56,442 bases of DNA, taken from the NCBI GenBank assembly GCA_944322885.1, contig CALUQH010000013.1, positions 1 to 56,442 on the forward strand. The letters run 5' to 3'. The position numbers were made by a program, and so were the translations under genes. The notes under the pieces are model-generated. The model was not told the DNA's origin. It saw only the letters and a program-made list of their open reading frames with translations, and did not search any database. Shown piece after piece: positions 35,170-44,427 of this stretch; the stretch's first letter is position 1, and every line of letters begins with the position of its first letter. This stretch comes from Candidatus Gastranaerophilales bacterium (GTDB lineage Bacteria; Cyanobacteriota; Vampirovibrionia; Gastranaerophilales; Gastranaerophilaceae).

Positions 35170-35882
35170 ACAAATATATTGCATCGTCAGGTTTATGTTC
35201 ACGCAGAAAAGCTGATGAACTTATTGAACAGGGTTCTGTTAATGTCAACGGCAGAATTGTTAAGGAACTTGGATATCTTGTTCAGCCTAAAGATAAGGTG
35301 TTTGTTAATCAAAAGCTTATAAGACCTGCAAAACTTGAATACTACAGGTTTTATAAACCTGCCGGTTATATTACGACTTGTGATGATGAAAAAGGACGTA
35401 AAACTATTTATGATTTACTGCCTGAAAACATGCTGTCATTAAAGCCTGTCGGACGTTTGGATAAGGATTCTACAGGTTTGTTAATTTTAACAAATGACGG
35501 TGATTTGATTAATGAACTTACTCACCCCTCGGTAAAAGTGCCGAAGGTTTACCTCGTTACTGTTGCAGCAAGAGTTCAGAAACAAGAATTGGAACAGATG
35601 GCAAACGGGATTGAGATTGAACCAGGTAAAACGGCGTATGCTGATATTCAGGTTTTGGAAATCGACAGTAAACATACTGAAATGCAGATTACATTATATC
35701 AGGGAATGAACAGGCAGATTAGAAAGATGTTCGAATATTTCGGGTATGAAGTTAAAACATTGAAAAGAATTCAGCATGCGACAATTACTCTTGCAGGTTT
35801 GAAACGCGGAGAATTTAAACCGATAAAACCTGTTCAGATAAGAGAATTAAAGAATTTTCTAAACAGGATATCAAATTCATGA
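35151..35882 (+). CDS. RsuA/RluB-family pseudouridine synthase
   Basis: The enzyme isomerises uridine to pseudouridine in rRNA. The 243-residue product has an N-terminal S4 RNA-binding domain ([27 protein letters not shown]) and the catalytic domain with Asp in [19 protein letters not shown], and [17 protein letters not shown]. It overlaps the thioesterase gene by 19 bp and coaE by 4 bp, so the three form a tight unit. Whether its target is 16S or 23S rRNA is not resolved. Confidence 0.94.
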   Translation: [243 protein letters not shown]

Positions 35883-36454
35883 AAAGAATAGCTGTTTGCG
35901 GAAATATTGCTTCAGGTAAGTCTACTGTTCAAAATTTGCTTGAAAAACGTGGATTTAAAGTTCTCGATACTGATGAGGTTTCCCATAGACTTTTGACGGT
36001 TAATAATTTACCGCTTTTTGAAGCTTTTAAAAATTATGATGTATTTTCTGAAAAAGGAGAGTTTTCCCGATATAAAGTCGGTACGCTTATATTTTCTGAT
36101 GAAAATGCAAGGTTAAAGATAGCTGAGATTATGCATCCTCAAATAAAAAAGGAAATTTTAAACTTTTTTGAAGAAAATAAATCTGAAAGATTGCTATTTG
36201 TTGGTATTCCACTTTTATTTGAGGCTAAAATGGAAGATTTGTTTGACAAAATTATATTTATTTATGCTGATGATAATATAAGGTTGGAAAGATTGATTAA
36301 ACGTAACGGATACTCTCTTGAACATGCAAAAGCCAGAATTAATTCACAGATGCCTCAGGAGCAAAAACTTAATTTTTCTGATTTTATAATTTATAATAAC
36401 TCTTCTGTTGAGGATTTAGAAATATCATTGTGCAGTATTTTGCAAAAACTTTAA
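35879..36454 (+). CDS. coaE: Dephospho-CoA kinase
   Basis: CoaE performs the last step of coenzyme A synthesis. The 191-residue product has the P-loop GNIASGKSTVQNLL, VLDTDEVSHRLL, and MHPQIKKEI, with FVGIPLLFEAKM and a C-terminal lid region (RNGYSLEHAKARINSQM). The ATGA overlap with the pseudouridine synthase gene indicates coupling. Its end overlaps the convergent NlpC/CHAP-like gene by 4 bp. Confidence 0.96.
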   Translation: MKRIAVCGNIASGKSTVQNLLEKRGFKVLDTDEVSHRLLTVNNLPLFEAFKNYDVFSEKGEFSRYKVGTLIFSDENARLKIAEIMHPQIKKEILNFFEENKSERLLFVGIPLLFEAKMEDLFDKIIFIYADDNIRLERLIKRNGYSLEHAKARINSQMPQEQKLNFSDFIIYNNSSVEDLEISLCSILQKL

Positions 36455-37209
36455 ACAGGTACAAATACTCTGGCGCCTTTTCTTATATTATTTGTAATGC
36501 CATCACTCACTGCTTTACCGTTGCCTAATGTTATTTCTACATGTCCGTATTGCCTGCTGTATCCGGATGTACCTCTGTTATATACAAGAACACAACCAGC
36601 GGGAAGATTTGATAAATTTATTCCTGACGTAGATATTTCTTTGAAGTTTTCGTTACGGCTAAGTATACCTGCATATTCATAGCCGTCTCCCCGTTCACCG
36701 GTTCCCAATCCGCTTTGTTCAAGGGCAATTCGTACATATTTTGCACAGTCACCCTGAAAACCTACAGCATTTCTTCTTACAGTTTTTGCTAATTTTTCAC
36801 CTTTCTGTTTATTATAATCTGCATCTTTAAAGGATATTTTATTGTTATTAGTTGAACTAAAATTTGTTAATGATGGTGTTTTGAAGTTGAAATCCGAAAA
36901 TAATGAAGAAAATTTAGGAATTGTCGGCATGAAAGAAAAATTGGACGGTGTAAAATTAAATAAATTTAAACTTGGGGTAAATGTAAAATTAAAAGGCATA
37001 AAATTCATTGTGGACATCGGATTCCAAAAACCGTTCCATAAGTTCAGCCCGCTTGTATAATAATTCATTCCATAGTTAGAATTGGAAAAATTAAATATAC
37101 TCGGCATACTATTATTAGTCAAAGATAAACTGCTTTGGTTTTGATGTTGATATTCAGAATTATTCAGCAGAATTTTTTTATCGGCTAATTTTACATTAAC
37201 AAAACTCAA
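36451..37209 (-). CDS. NlpC/P60- or CHAP-like amidase with Asn/Phe-rich N-terminus
   Basis: The 252-residue protein has an N-terminal 115 residues that are Asn/Ser/Phe-rich and repetitive (FNFTPSNFSF-like). A C-terminal domain has QGDCAKYVRIALEQSG (probable catalytic Cys), LPAGCVLVYN and YGHVEITLGNG (probable catalytic His). This order is typical of CHAP/NlpC peptidoglycan amidases. There is no classical signal peptide. It is probably a cell-wall hydrolase, and the exact family is not certain. Confidence 0.7.
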   Translation of the reverse strand: MSFVNVKLADKKILLNNSEYQHQNQSSLSLTNNSMPSIFNFSNSNYGMNYYTSGLNLWNGFWNPMSTMNFMPFNFTFTPSLNLFNFTPSNFSFMPTIPKFSSLFSDFNFKTPSLTNFSSTNNNKISFKDADYNKQKGEKLAKTVRRNAVGFQGDCAKYVRIALEQSGLGTGERGDGYEYAGILSRNENFKEISTSGINLSNLPAGCVLVYNRGTSGYSRQYGHVEITLGNGKAVSDGITNNIRKGARVFVPV

Positions 37210-37339
37210 AATTTTCCCCTTTGATTTTTCCTCTATAGATATAAAGTATTTTTAGTCTGAGAAATTGCCTTTTGTTACAAAATTTTAATAAAGCTAAAGG
37301 TATATAGAGAAGAAGCCGATAGATATATTGAGGTTAGTT

Positions 37340-38827
37340 ATGTTTGATAATATCACTATTTTTTATAAAGATGCAGAAATGCATATTAATCACTTCAATG
37401 CCGGAATAGTTATTAAGCTTCTAAAAAAACGTATTGCAGAAGGTGAGGTAACTGCTCAAAACTATGCTTTTCTTGCAAACGCATATTGTGATAAAAATGA
37501 TAATAAAAAAGCTTTAAAGTATGCGTTTATGTCAAAAAAACTTGATCCAGATTATTACTATGCTGATGTCCTTTTGACTATTATATATCTTAATGATGAA
37601 AAAATTTCTAAGGCTGAGAGGTGTTTGAACAATCTTTTAGAAAAAGCTCCTGATGATTATTATTTTGCGGATTTTTTGGCTTTAGAGGTGTATAAAAGGC
37701 AAAATAACGATGGCAGTAAACAAAAAATTATAGACAAATATTGCGAAAAAATACTTAGCTATGAGGAAGACGGATCTAATTGCTTATTTATCGCAAAATG
37801 TAGTGCTTATTTATGGAAAGGGAAAGGTGAATCTATATCTGCGTTAAAACAGCTCTTAAAGGCATTAAAAGCTGATATTAGATATTTATTTGATTCATCA
37901 TGCATAGCGATTTTGATGGCTATATTATTTTTATACATTTTTGAATTATTAAAGGTATTGCCTTCTTATAATCTGCGCATAAATTTAGGTATGATATTTT
38001 ATCCTAAAGATGAAAGATATTATGAACTTGCCGATCCTATTTTCAATGACTCACCGCCAAAAAAATTATTGAAGTATATAGAAAAAGCTATTAAAATTAA
38101 GCCAAAACCGTTATACTATATGCGTATGGCTGATATAAAATCTATATTAGGATGCCATGAAGAAGCTATTGAAATTTACAAACGAGTTTTGGAAGAAGAT
38201 GACAGTTTTGTTGAATGTTATGAACGTATTGCAGGTGAATATAGAGATATAGACGATTTCCAAAATGCTTTAAAGTATATAAATATGGCAATTTTGAATA
38301 ATCAAGAAAATGCAGAATTATATTTTGCAAAGGCTATGTATCTGTCAGCTTTGTTTAAATTTGATGAAGCGCTTGATTTGCTTTTAAACTTTGATAAAAA
38401 ACATCCTGAAGCTGAAAATGAAACTGCGTATTATATTTCATACTGCTATTCTTATCTAGAAGATTATAACAAGGCTCTTTTGTATATAAATAAACACCTT
38501 TTGAAAGAAAAAACTTATAATATTTATAAGTATAAAATGGCTCTTTTATTAGATTTAAAGAGATATGAAGAAGCAATTGAAACAGGTAAAAAAGCGCTTG
38601 AATTTCAAGAAAATGAATACATATATTATAAAATGGCTATATGTTACGGCCGTTTAGAAAATTTTTCAACAGCTCTTGTATGTATAAATAAATCAATTCT
38701 CTTAGGCGGAGCTGATAAATACGGTTATTATATCAAATCAGAAATTCTCAGTGCTCTCGGGCAAAACAAAGAAGCTGAAAAGTCTTACACAAAAGCTGTT
38801 GAGCTCGGGTATAACCAAGATGACTAA
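37340..38827 (+). CDS. TPR protein with a central transmembrane helix
   Basis: The ATG at 37340 is preferred because GAGG lies 5-9 nt before it; a TTG at 37328 is also in frame. The protein of about 495 residues has TPR repeats on both sides of a hydrophobic helix (IAILMAILFLYIFELL, around 190-210). C-terminal repeats read like EAEKSYTKAVELGYN. It might scaffold complexes at the membrane. No specific role can be assigned. Confidence 0.8.
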   Translation: MFDNITIFYKDAEMHINHFNAGIVIKLLKKRIAEGEVTAQNYAFLANAYCDKNDNKKALKYAFMSKKLDPDYYYADVLLTIIYLNDEKISKAERCLNNLLEKAPDDYYFADFLALEVYKRQNNDGSKQKIIDKYCEKILSYEEDGSNCLFIAKCSAYLWKGKGESISALKQLLKALKADIRYLFDSSCIAILMAILFLYIFELLKVLPSYNLRINLGMIFYPKDERYYELADPIFNDSPPKKLLKYIEKAIKIKPKPLYYMRMADIKSILGCHEEAIEIYKRVLEEDDSFVECYERIAGEYRDIDDFQNALKYINMAILNNQENAELYFAKAMYLSALFKFDEALDLLLNFDKKHPEAENETAYYISYCYSYLEDYNKALLYINKHLLKEKTYNIYKYKMALLLDLKRYEEAIETGKKALEFQENEYIYYKMAICYGRLENFSTALVCINKSILLGGADKYGYYIKSEILSALGQNKEAEKSYTKAVELGYNQDD

Positions 38828-38887
38828 AATCATGAGATTCTTAAACAAGTACAGTATGACTGTCTGACCATTTAGAACTTTTGTCTT

Positions 38888-39211
38888 TTATAAAAGTATG
38901 ATTCCGGCTTCGGCTTTGCCCATATCAACCATATCAAACGGCTTTTCAATATCTTCCGTTGTTATATAATCTGATGATTTAAGGTTAAAGATTTTATCAA
39001 TATCAACATTTCCGCTGAACAAATAAAATTTATTAACATTTTTCATGTAAAGCCCTATAGTATTTTCTTTTTTTAGTGCTTCAAGAAATTCTTTTTTTAT
39101 GCTGTTCTTTGAAAATCCGTCGAATGTAAAAGTTTTTACCAAATTACATTCTTTTTTCATTGTTTCCAGAAGAACGTACGGTTCTATCCATTTTGTTAAT
39201 ATTTTATGCAT
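38888..39211 (-). CDS. Hypothetical protein, 107 residues
   Basis: No family was recognised. It is a small soluble alpha/beta protein (TFTFDGFSKNSIKKEFLEALKK, IGLYMKNVNKFYLFSGNVD). It starts 2 bp after the stop of the MsbA-type exporter gene, so co-transcription is very likely and a link to envelope lipid export is possible. Confidence 0.7.
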   Translation of the reverse strand: MHKILTKWIEPYVLLETMKKECNLVKTFTFDGFSKNSIKKEFLEALKKENTIGLYMKNVNKFYLFSGNVDIDKIFNLKSSDYITTEDIEKPFDMVDMGKAEAGIILL

Positions 39212-39213
39212 AT

Positions 39214-41049
39214 TTAAACCTGAGCCGCTTCCTGTTGATTTTTGAACTGCATTTCATACAGATTTTTGTATTTACCGTTTTCTATGTTCATTAATTCATC
39301 ATGTGTACCCAGTTCTACAAGTTCTCCTTCATTGATGACCGCGATTCTATCAGCATTTTTAATTGTTGATAATCTGTGTGCTATTATAAATACAGTTTTA
39401 TTTTGGATTAGGTTGTCCAATGCTTTTTGTACAATTGCTTCAGATTTGTTATCCAGTGCAGATGTGGCTTCATCAAGAATTACTATAGGTGCATCTTTAA
39501 GCATTGCTCGAGCAATAGCTACACGTTGTCTTTGTCCGCCTGACAATGTTGTCCCGCGTTCTCCTACATAAGTGTCTAATCCATTTTCAAGTGTACAGGT
39601 AAATTCATCCAGATGAGCCATTTTTATAACTCTTTCAATATCCGCATCTGTTGCATGCTCATTACCCATTAAAATGTTATCTTTGATTGTTCCGGAGAAC
39701 AAAAAATTATCCTGAAATACGAATGAAATTTGATTTCTCAGTGAATTTAATTCAAATTTACGGATATCTACCCCGTCAAATTCTATAGAACCTGATGTTA
39801 CGTCGTAAAATCTCGGTAAAAGGCTTACAACAGTACTTTTTCCTCCGCCCGAGTTTCCTACAAGCGCAATCGTTTCATTTTTATTAATATCCAGGTTCAA
39901 ATTTTTTAATACGGGAACTCCCGGCTCGTACTCAAAATAAACATTTTTAAACTGAATAGAGTTGTTTAAACCCGTTAATGTTATTGCATTTTTTGGAGAT
40001 TTAATCTGGGGTTGTATGTCAAATAACTCAAATACACGGCCCATTGCAACAAACACTGTTTGTAAGTTTGTTAAAGTATTTCCTAATGTTTTAGTAGGTT
40101 TATAAAGCAGTAACAGCGAAGTTACAAATGACGCAAAGCTTCCGGCAGTCATTTGTCCGCTCAGAATTAAGTGGTTCCCGTAAGCCATTACAAGAGCAAT
40201 ACCTATAGAGCATACAAAATACATAATCGGTGACATCCATCCTACACGTTTTGTTAAAGACATGGCAAGATGGAATTGCTCGTGTATCTGGCTTTCAAAC
40301 TTTTTGTTCTGGTCTTCCTGTAAATTATAAGCTGTTATAATCTTGTTTCCTGCAAACGTTTCATTAAAATTTGTAGTCATGTTTCCGCCGACAACCATTG
40401 TTGCGTTAGAAACTTTTTTAATTCTTTTACGGATAAATGTAACAGGTGTTATTGCGATTGCCATAATTGTTACACCAATAATTGCAAGTTTCCAAGAATT
40501 ATACAAAAGAACCGCTACAAGTCCCACAAGTCCAAAAAACGTAGCAATAAAAGATTTTAGCATTTCAATTATATTTTTTGATGCGGTGTCAGGGTCTGAC
40601 AAAAATCTTGTTAACACAAGACCAGAAGAATTTACATCAAAAAATTGCGGATCCATCATGGTAAGTTTTTTAAATAAATCTATTTTTAAAGAGTTGGATA
40701 TTTTAAGTCCTGTCCAGTCAGTCAAATAGTTGCTTAAATATTTTAAAATCCCTTGGAATAAAGCAAAAGCAACTATGCCGAAAGGAATTACGGCTGCAAG
40801 CCAGGCTTGAGAGTGTACTGTTATTCCAAAAAATGACCAGGTATGATTTGGATCCCCGTTAATAACAAAATCCAAATACGGTTTCAGAGATAATGCTACA
40901 ACCCCGTCTAATAGACCTAAAGGTATTGCAATTATCAGATTTATAATCGCTCTGCCAAGGACAGGTTTTATATACGGATAAATCTTTTTCAATAAATAAC
41001 CGTATTTAAAAGCATCCTTTGATACTGTATTTTGAAGTTTGTAGTCCAT
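39214..41049 (-). CDS. msbA: MsbA-type ABC exporter (lipid A/lipid flippase)
   Basis: The 611-residue half-transporter has six N-terminal transmembrane helices (to about 330) and an ABC ATPase domain with Walker A GNSGGGKST, Q-loop VFQDNFLFSG, signature LSGGQRQRVAIARAML and Walker B VILDEATSALD with the H-loop IAHRLSTI. It probably acts as a homodimer flipping lipid A core or another lipid. lpxK elsewhere in the window makes an MsbA role plausible, but the substrate is inferred. Confidence 0.88.
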   Translation of the reverse strand: MDYKLQNTVSKDAFKYGYLLKKIYPYIKPVLGRAIINLIIAIPLGLLDGVVALSLKPYLDFVINGDPNHTWSFFGITVHSQAWLAAVIPFGIVAFALFQGILKYLSNYLTDWTGLKISNSLKIDLFKKLTMMDPQFFDVNSSGLVLTRFLSDPDTASKNIIEMLKSFIATFFGLVGLVAVLLYNSWKLAIIGVTIMAIAITPVTFIRKRIKKVSNATMVVGGNMTTNFNETFAGNKIITAYNLQEDQNKKFESQIHEQFHLAMSLTKRVGWMSPIMYFVCSIGIALVMAYGNHLILSGQMTAGSFASFVTSLLLLYKPTKTLGNTLTNLQTVFVAMGRVFELFDIQPQIKSPKNAITLTGLNNSIQFKNVYFEYEPGVPVLKNLNLDINKNETIALVGNSGGGKSTVVSLLPRFYDVTSGSIEFDGVDIRKFELNSLRNQISFVFQDNFLFSGTIKDNILMGNEHATDADIERVIKMAHLDEFTCTLENGLDTYVGERGTTLSGGQRQRVAIARAMLKDAPIVILDEATSALDNKSEAIVQKALDNLIQNKTVFIIAHRLSTIKNADRIAVINEGELVELGTHDELMNIENGKYKNLYEMQFKNQQEAAQV

Positions 41050-41149
41050 GAATATCCCTCTCTATGTATAATTTATAATCTATATTATCTCATGAAAAAA
41101 AATTTTTGTGTTATTCTATTATAAAAAGTAAATTTAGTAAGGAGTAGAG

Positions 41150-42472
41150 ATGAAGATTTGTGTAATAGGAACCGGATATGTGGGTTTAGTTGCAGGAACA
41201 TGTCTTGCAGATATGGGAAATGATGTTATATGTGTTGACAATGATTTAGATAAACTTGAAAAATTACGCAGCGGAGTTGTTCCTATTTATGAACCTGGAT
41301 TGGAGGAATTAATAAAGGCAAATGTGATGGAGGGCAGACTTAATTTTTCAGATAATCTGTCCGAAGCTGTTCAAAAATCTCTGGTATGCTTTATTGCTGT
41401 CGGAACTCCTCAGGGAGAAGACGGCTCTGCAGATCTCCAGTATGTTGAGCAGGTTGCTGAAAGTATAGGAAAAGCAATTAACGATTATAAAGTTATTGTT
41501 GACAAATCGACTGTTCCTGTCGGCACTGCTGAAAGGGTCGCAAAGATTATAAAAAAATATTATTCCGGAGATTTTGATGTAGTATCCAATCCGGAGTTTT
41601 TAAAACAAGGTGCTGCCGTTGATGACTTTTTAAAGCCGGATAGGGTAGTGATAGGTTCAAATTCTCCGAAAGCTACTGCAATTATGCAGGAAGTTTATGC
41701 TCCGTTTTTTAGAACGGCGAGCAGATTTGTAATTATGGATGTTAAATCTGCTGAAATGACAAAATATGCCGCAAATTCATTTCTTGCTTTAAAAATTTCT
41801 TACGCCAATGAAATAGCAAATATTTGCGAGGCTGTCGGTGCTGATGCAGAGATGGTGCGTATCGGGATGTGTTCAGATAAGCGTATTGGCTCGCAATTTT
41901 TATTCCCGGGGCTTGGGTACGGCGGAAGTTGTTTCCCGAAAGATGTAAAAGCTTTGCTAAAAATTGCTTGTGATCATAATTGTGAACATCGTTTGATAGA
42001 GGCTGCAGATGAAGTTAACAAAGAGCAAAGAGTAATTTTTATAACAAAAATTTTACAGAGATTTGGTGCTGATTTGTCAGGTAAAACTTTTGCTGTTTGG
42101 GGATTGACATTTAAACCAAAGACAAATGATATGAGAATGTCTCCCTCTATTACGATAATCAATGCCTTGCTTGAACTCGGGGCAAAAATTCAGGCCTATG
42201 ATCCAAAAGGTTTTGAACAGGCAAAATTAATCTGGGGAGATAAAATTGTTTACGCAAGAAATTCTTATGATGCCTTAAACAATGCGGATTGTCTTCTGTT
42301 ATTAACAGAGTGGAATGAATTCAGACGTCCTGATTTTGATAAGGTAAAAGAATTAATGAAAAAAACTGTTATATTTGACGGTAGAAATCAATATGACGGA
42401 GAAAGATTAATTCAACGCGGATTTGAATATTATTGCGTCGGGAAAAAATTTAAAATTTTAAATCCCGTTTAA
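41150..42472 (+). CDS. ugd: UDP-glucose 6-dehydrogenase
   Basis: The enzyme oxidises UDP-glucose to UDP-glucuronate for surface polysaccharides. The 440-residue product has the NAD-binding GTGYVGLVAGTCLADMG, the ADLQYVEQVAESIG and DKSTVPVGTAERV regions, and the catalytic Cys in GLGYGGSCFPKDVKAL. The C-terminal UDP-binding domain has WGLTFKPKTNDMRMSPS. AAGGAG lies before the ATG. It is divergent from the exporter gene. Confidence 0.96.
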   Translation: MKICVIGTGYVGLVAGTCLADMGNDVICVDNDLDKLEKLRSGVVPIYEPGLEELIKANVMEGRLNFSDNLSEAVQKSLVCFIAVGTPQGEDGSADLQYVEQVAESIGKAINDYKVIVDKSTVPVGTAERVAKIIKKYYSGDFDVVSNPEFLKQGAAVDDFLKPDRVVIGSNSPKATAIMQEVYAPFFRTASRFVIMDVKSAEMTKYAANSFLALKISYANEIANICEAVGADAEMVRIGMCSDKRIGSQFLFPGLGYGGSCFPKDVKALLKIACDHNCEHRLIEAADEVNKEQRVIFITKILQRFGADLSGKTFAVWGLTFKPKTNDMRMSPSITIINALLELGAKIQAYDPKGFEQAKLIWGDKIVYARNSYDALNNADCLLLLTEWNEFRRPDFDKVKELMKKTVIFDGRNQYDGERLIQRGFEYYCVGKKFKILNPV

Positions 42473-43408
42473 ACTGTCAAATGCTTTGATTTTATCTGGG
42501 TCTATGGAATGCCCGCCTGTTTTTAACATTATAAATTCTTTTACATATTTGGTATGATTTGCTAACTCCAGAGTAGATTTTGTCGATATTATTTTGTCAT
42601 TTTCGGAGTGAATGAAGTATACAGGCAAGTTTAAAGATTTTATTTTTTTTAGATTTCTGAATGACCAATCAACCATATTCACGAAAAACGGACACTTTTC
42701 AATAATATATTTTGCAAATGTCGGTAATTTTACGGTATTTCCTTTTAGGAGTATATCTTTTTCATTTTTCATAGAGTTAAAAGGCGATATCAGAACCAAA
42801 AATTTTAAATTTTCATTCTTGTGTGCAAGAGTAATTGCCGGAAAACTTCCCAGACTGAACCCGACTACCCCTATATCATCTTTCTTTATTCCTTTATTTT
42901 CCAAATATTTAATTGCACTTTTTGTATTTCTTTTTATTGATTCGGCGGTAACATTACCTGTACTTTCGCCAAATCCGCCGTATTCAGGCGCAAAAACCCC
43001 GTATCCTTTTTGTATTATAGCTTTATATAATTCTTGATTTGAGGTTATATTTTGCCCTAGTCCGTGATAAAAAATAATGTATTTTTTAGAATTATTCGGA
43101 TTGATATCCCAGGCAACAGAACTATTTTTTTTCATCTTTAATTTAATGACTTTAATGCTGTCTTTTAAATCATTATCGATACCAAATTTTCGTTTTTTGG
43201 ATATGTACATAAACCTGTCAAAAACTTTGCGCATATAAAAGTTTAACGGGGATAATTTTTCAAGATTGTTTTCCAGACCCGTAAAGTTAGTTTTGCAGTC
43301 ATAGTATCTGCGGTGGTAGTTATTGTTATTATTAATTTTAAATTGATTATAATTAGGGTAATTTGTATTTGCAAAGTGGGGTATAATAATCATAAAGCCT
43401 CTTTTCAC
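42458..43408 (-). CDS. Alpha/beta hydrolase with lineage-type N-terminus
   Basis: The 316-residue protein has HGLGQN (oxyanion region), VVGFSLGSFPA with the nucleophile Ser in GFSLG, and a C-terminal Asp/His region (HSENDKIIS ... TGGHSIDPD). It is a serine hydrolase of the BAAT/FSH-like type. The first 60 residues are Asn/Tyr-rich and contain NFTGL, like several other proteins here, and there is no clear signal peptide. Substrate unknown. Its end overlaps ugd by 15 bp. Confidence 0.8.
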   Translation of the reverse strand: MKRGFMIIIPHFANTNYPNYNQFKINNNNNYHRRYYDCKTNFTGLENNLEKLSPLNFYMRKVFDRFMYISKKRKFGIDNDLKDSIKVIKLKMKKNSSVAWDINPNNSKKYIIFYHGLGQNITSNQELYKAIIQKGYGVFAPEYGGFGESTGNVTAESIKRNTKSAIKYLENKGIKKDDIGVVGFSLGSFPAITLAHKNENLKFLVLISPFNSMKNEKDILLKGNTVKLPTFAKYIIEKCPFFVNMVDWSFRNLKKIKSLNLPVYFIHSENDKIISTKSTLELANHTKYVKEFIMLKTGGHSIDPDKIKAFDSLNGI

Positions 43409-43416
43409 GGAAAATA

Positions 43417-43450
43417 AAAAACCTTATTTATACAATATAATAAGGTTTTT
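43417..43450 (-). terminator. Terminator beyond the tRNA-Leu region
   Basis: A 12-bp stem (AAAAACCTTATT / AATAAGGTTTTT) with a 10-nt loop. It lies downstream of the duplicated tRNA-Leu 3' end on the minus strand. Confidence 0.7.
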
Positions 43451-43458
43451 ATGTTCAA

Positions 43459-43615
43459 AAAGTTTGGGCATGAAGAGACTCTCTTGCATCGTAGGCGAGT
43501 GGCACGAGCCGTACGAGGCAGGATACCCTTTAGGGCAGAACTCCCGTATGTTGCGAACATCATGAGCAACATACAAGTTTGAGGCTCTTAATGCTATTAT
43601 TATTAAATTATCAAT
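43459..43615 (-). other. Structured segment beside tRNA-Leu with a duplicated tRNA 3' end
   Basis: Positions 43459-43481 repeat 43616-43638 exactly (23 bp), covering the tRNA-Leu 3' end from the T-loop through the trailer. The 134 bp between are GC-richer than average and non-coding. They contain inverted repeats such as GTATGTTGC/GCAACATAC and CCCTTTAGGG. The architecture is the same as beside tRNA-Lys. Confidence 0.55.
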
Positions 43616-43621
43616 AAAGTT

Positions 43622-43700
43622 TGGGCATGAAGAGACTCGAACTCCCACGCGTAAGCACTAGTTCCTAAGACTAGCGTGTCTACCATTCCACCACATGCCC
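43622..43700 (-). tRNA. tRNA-Leu (TAG)
   Basis: The minus strand gives acceptor GGGCATG/CATGCCC with discriminator A, a D-arm containing GGTAGACAC, anticodon stem CTAGT/ACTAG with loop CTTAGGA (anticodon TAG), a long variable arm (GCTTACGCGTG), and T-arm GGAG-TTCGAGT-CTC. The long variable arm confirms class II. CCA is not encoded. Confidence 0.96.
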
Positions 43701-43771
43701 ATATTAAATTGTCAATCAGTCCTTTAGACTTTAAACGTGTATATCAACAATATACTGAAAATATTCCAAAG

Positions 43772-43924
43772 TCAAGATTTGTTTTCAATCCTTTCAGGAT
43801 GGGCAGAATTTGAAAGGATTATTTCATAATACTCGTTTTTATCAATATTGACTCCCATAGTTTTGGGGTCGGCAAATTTCTTCTTTTTATGTTTATTTAA
43901 CAATTTTTTGTAATCGCCTGCCAT
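43772..43924 (-). CDS. Small basic hypothetical protein, 50 residues
   Basis: An ATG-initiated frame of 50 codons between tRNA-Leu and rplS reads MAGDYKKLLNKHKKKK, then FADPKTMGVNIDKNEYY, and ends ERIENKS. It is Lys-rich at the N-terminus. There is no clear ribosome binding site, but TATAAT occurs just before the ATG, so a leaderless transcript is possible. The composition looks like coding sequence, but the evidence is thin. Confidence 0.42.
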   Translation of the reverse strand: MAGDYKKLLNKHKKKKFADPKTMGVNIDKNEYYEIILSNSAHPERIENKS

Positions 43925-43999
43925 AGTTGTATTATATTACAAAATTTTAAAAATCGCTTGAAATTTTTCTCCCTTTGGTTTACGATAATTTCACGTGTG

Positions 44000-44022
44000 T
44001 CGATGTATTTGTGGAACATCGA
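44000..44022 (+). promoter_or_regulatory. Hairpin in the rplS leader
   Basis: TCGATGT and ACATCGA form a 7-bp stem with a 9-nt loop, about 52 bp before the L19 start. Ribosomal protein leaders that bind their product are known for L19 in some bacteria. Whether this hairpin serves that role is a guess. Confidence 0.35.
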
Positions 44023-44073
44023 TTTAAGGAATTTCAAAAAGTACGAAATATAAAGTTATAAAGGAATTGTGAA

Positions 44074-44427
44074 ATGAACCCTATTATTAATGAATTGGAA
44101 AAATCTTATTTAAGAGAAAATCTTCCTGAAACAAATCCTGGCGATACTGTTAAAGTTTTCGTTAGAATTGTTGAAGGAAACAAAGAAAGAATTCAGGCTT
44201 TCGAAGGAACTGTTATTAAAAAACACGGTTCAGGCGTTAATAAAACTATAACAGTTAGAAAAGTTTTTCAGGGCGTTGGTGTAGAACGTGTGTTCTTGCT
44301 CAACTCTCCGAGAATTGACAAAATTACAGTTCTCAGAAAAGGTGATGTAAGACGTTCTAAACTTTACTACTTGAGAGAACGTTCTGGTAAAGCAACTCGT
44401 ATCAAGGAAAAAATTGAAAAAAGATAA
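44074..44427 (+). CDS. rplS: 50S ribosomal protein L19
   Basis: L19 lies at the 30S-50S interface. The 117-residue product has the typical [27 protein letters not shown] core, [24 protein letters not shown] and [24 protein letters not shown] precedes the ATG. Its end overlaps the YlqF gene by 14 bp, so the ribosome assembly genes are coupled. Confidence 0.98.
   Translation: MNPIINELEKSYLRENLPETNPGDTVKVFVRIVEGNKERIQAFEGTVIKKHGSGVNKTITVRKVFQGVGVERVFLLNSPRIDKITVLRKGDVRRSKLYYLRERSGKATRIKEKIEKR

Noticed and set aside
44000-44022. Recognised riboswitch upstream of rplS
   Set aside because: Only a simple hairpin is visible; no known riboswitch class could be matched.
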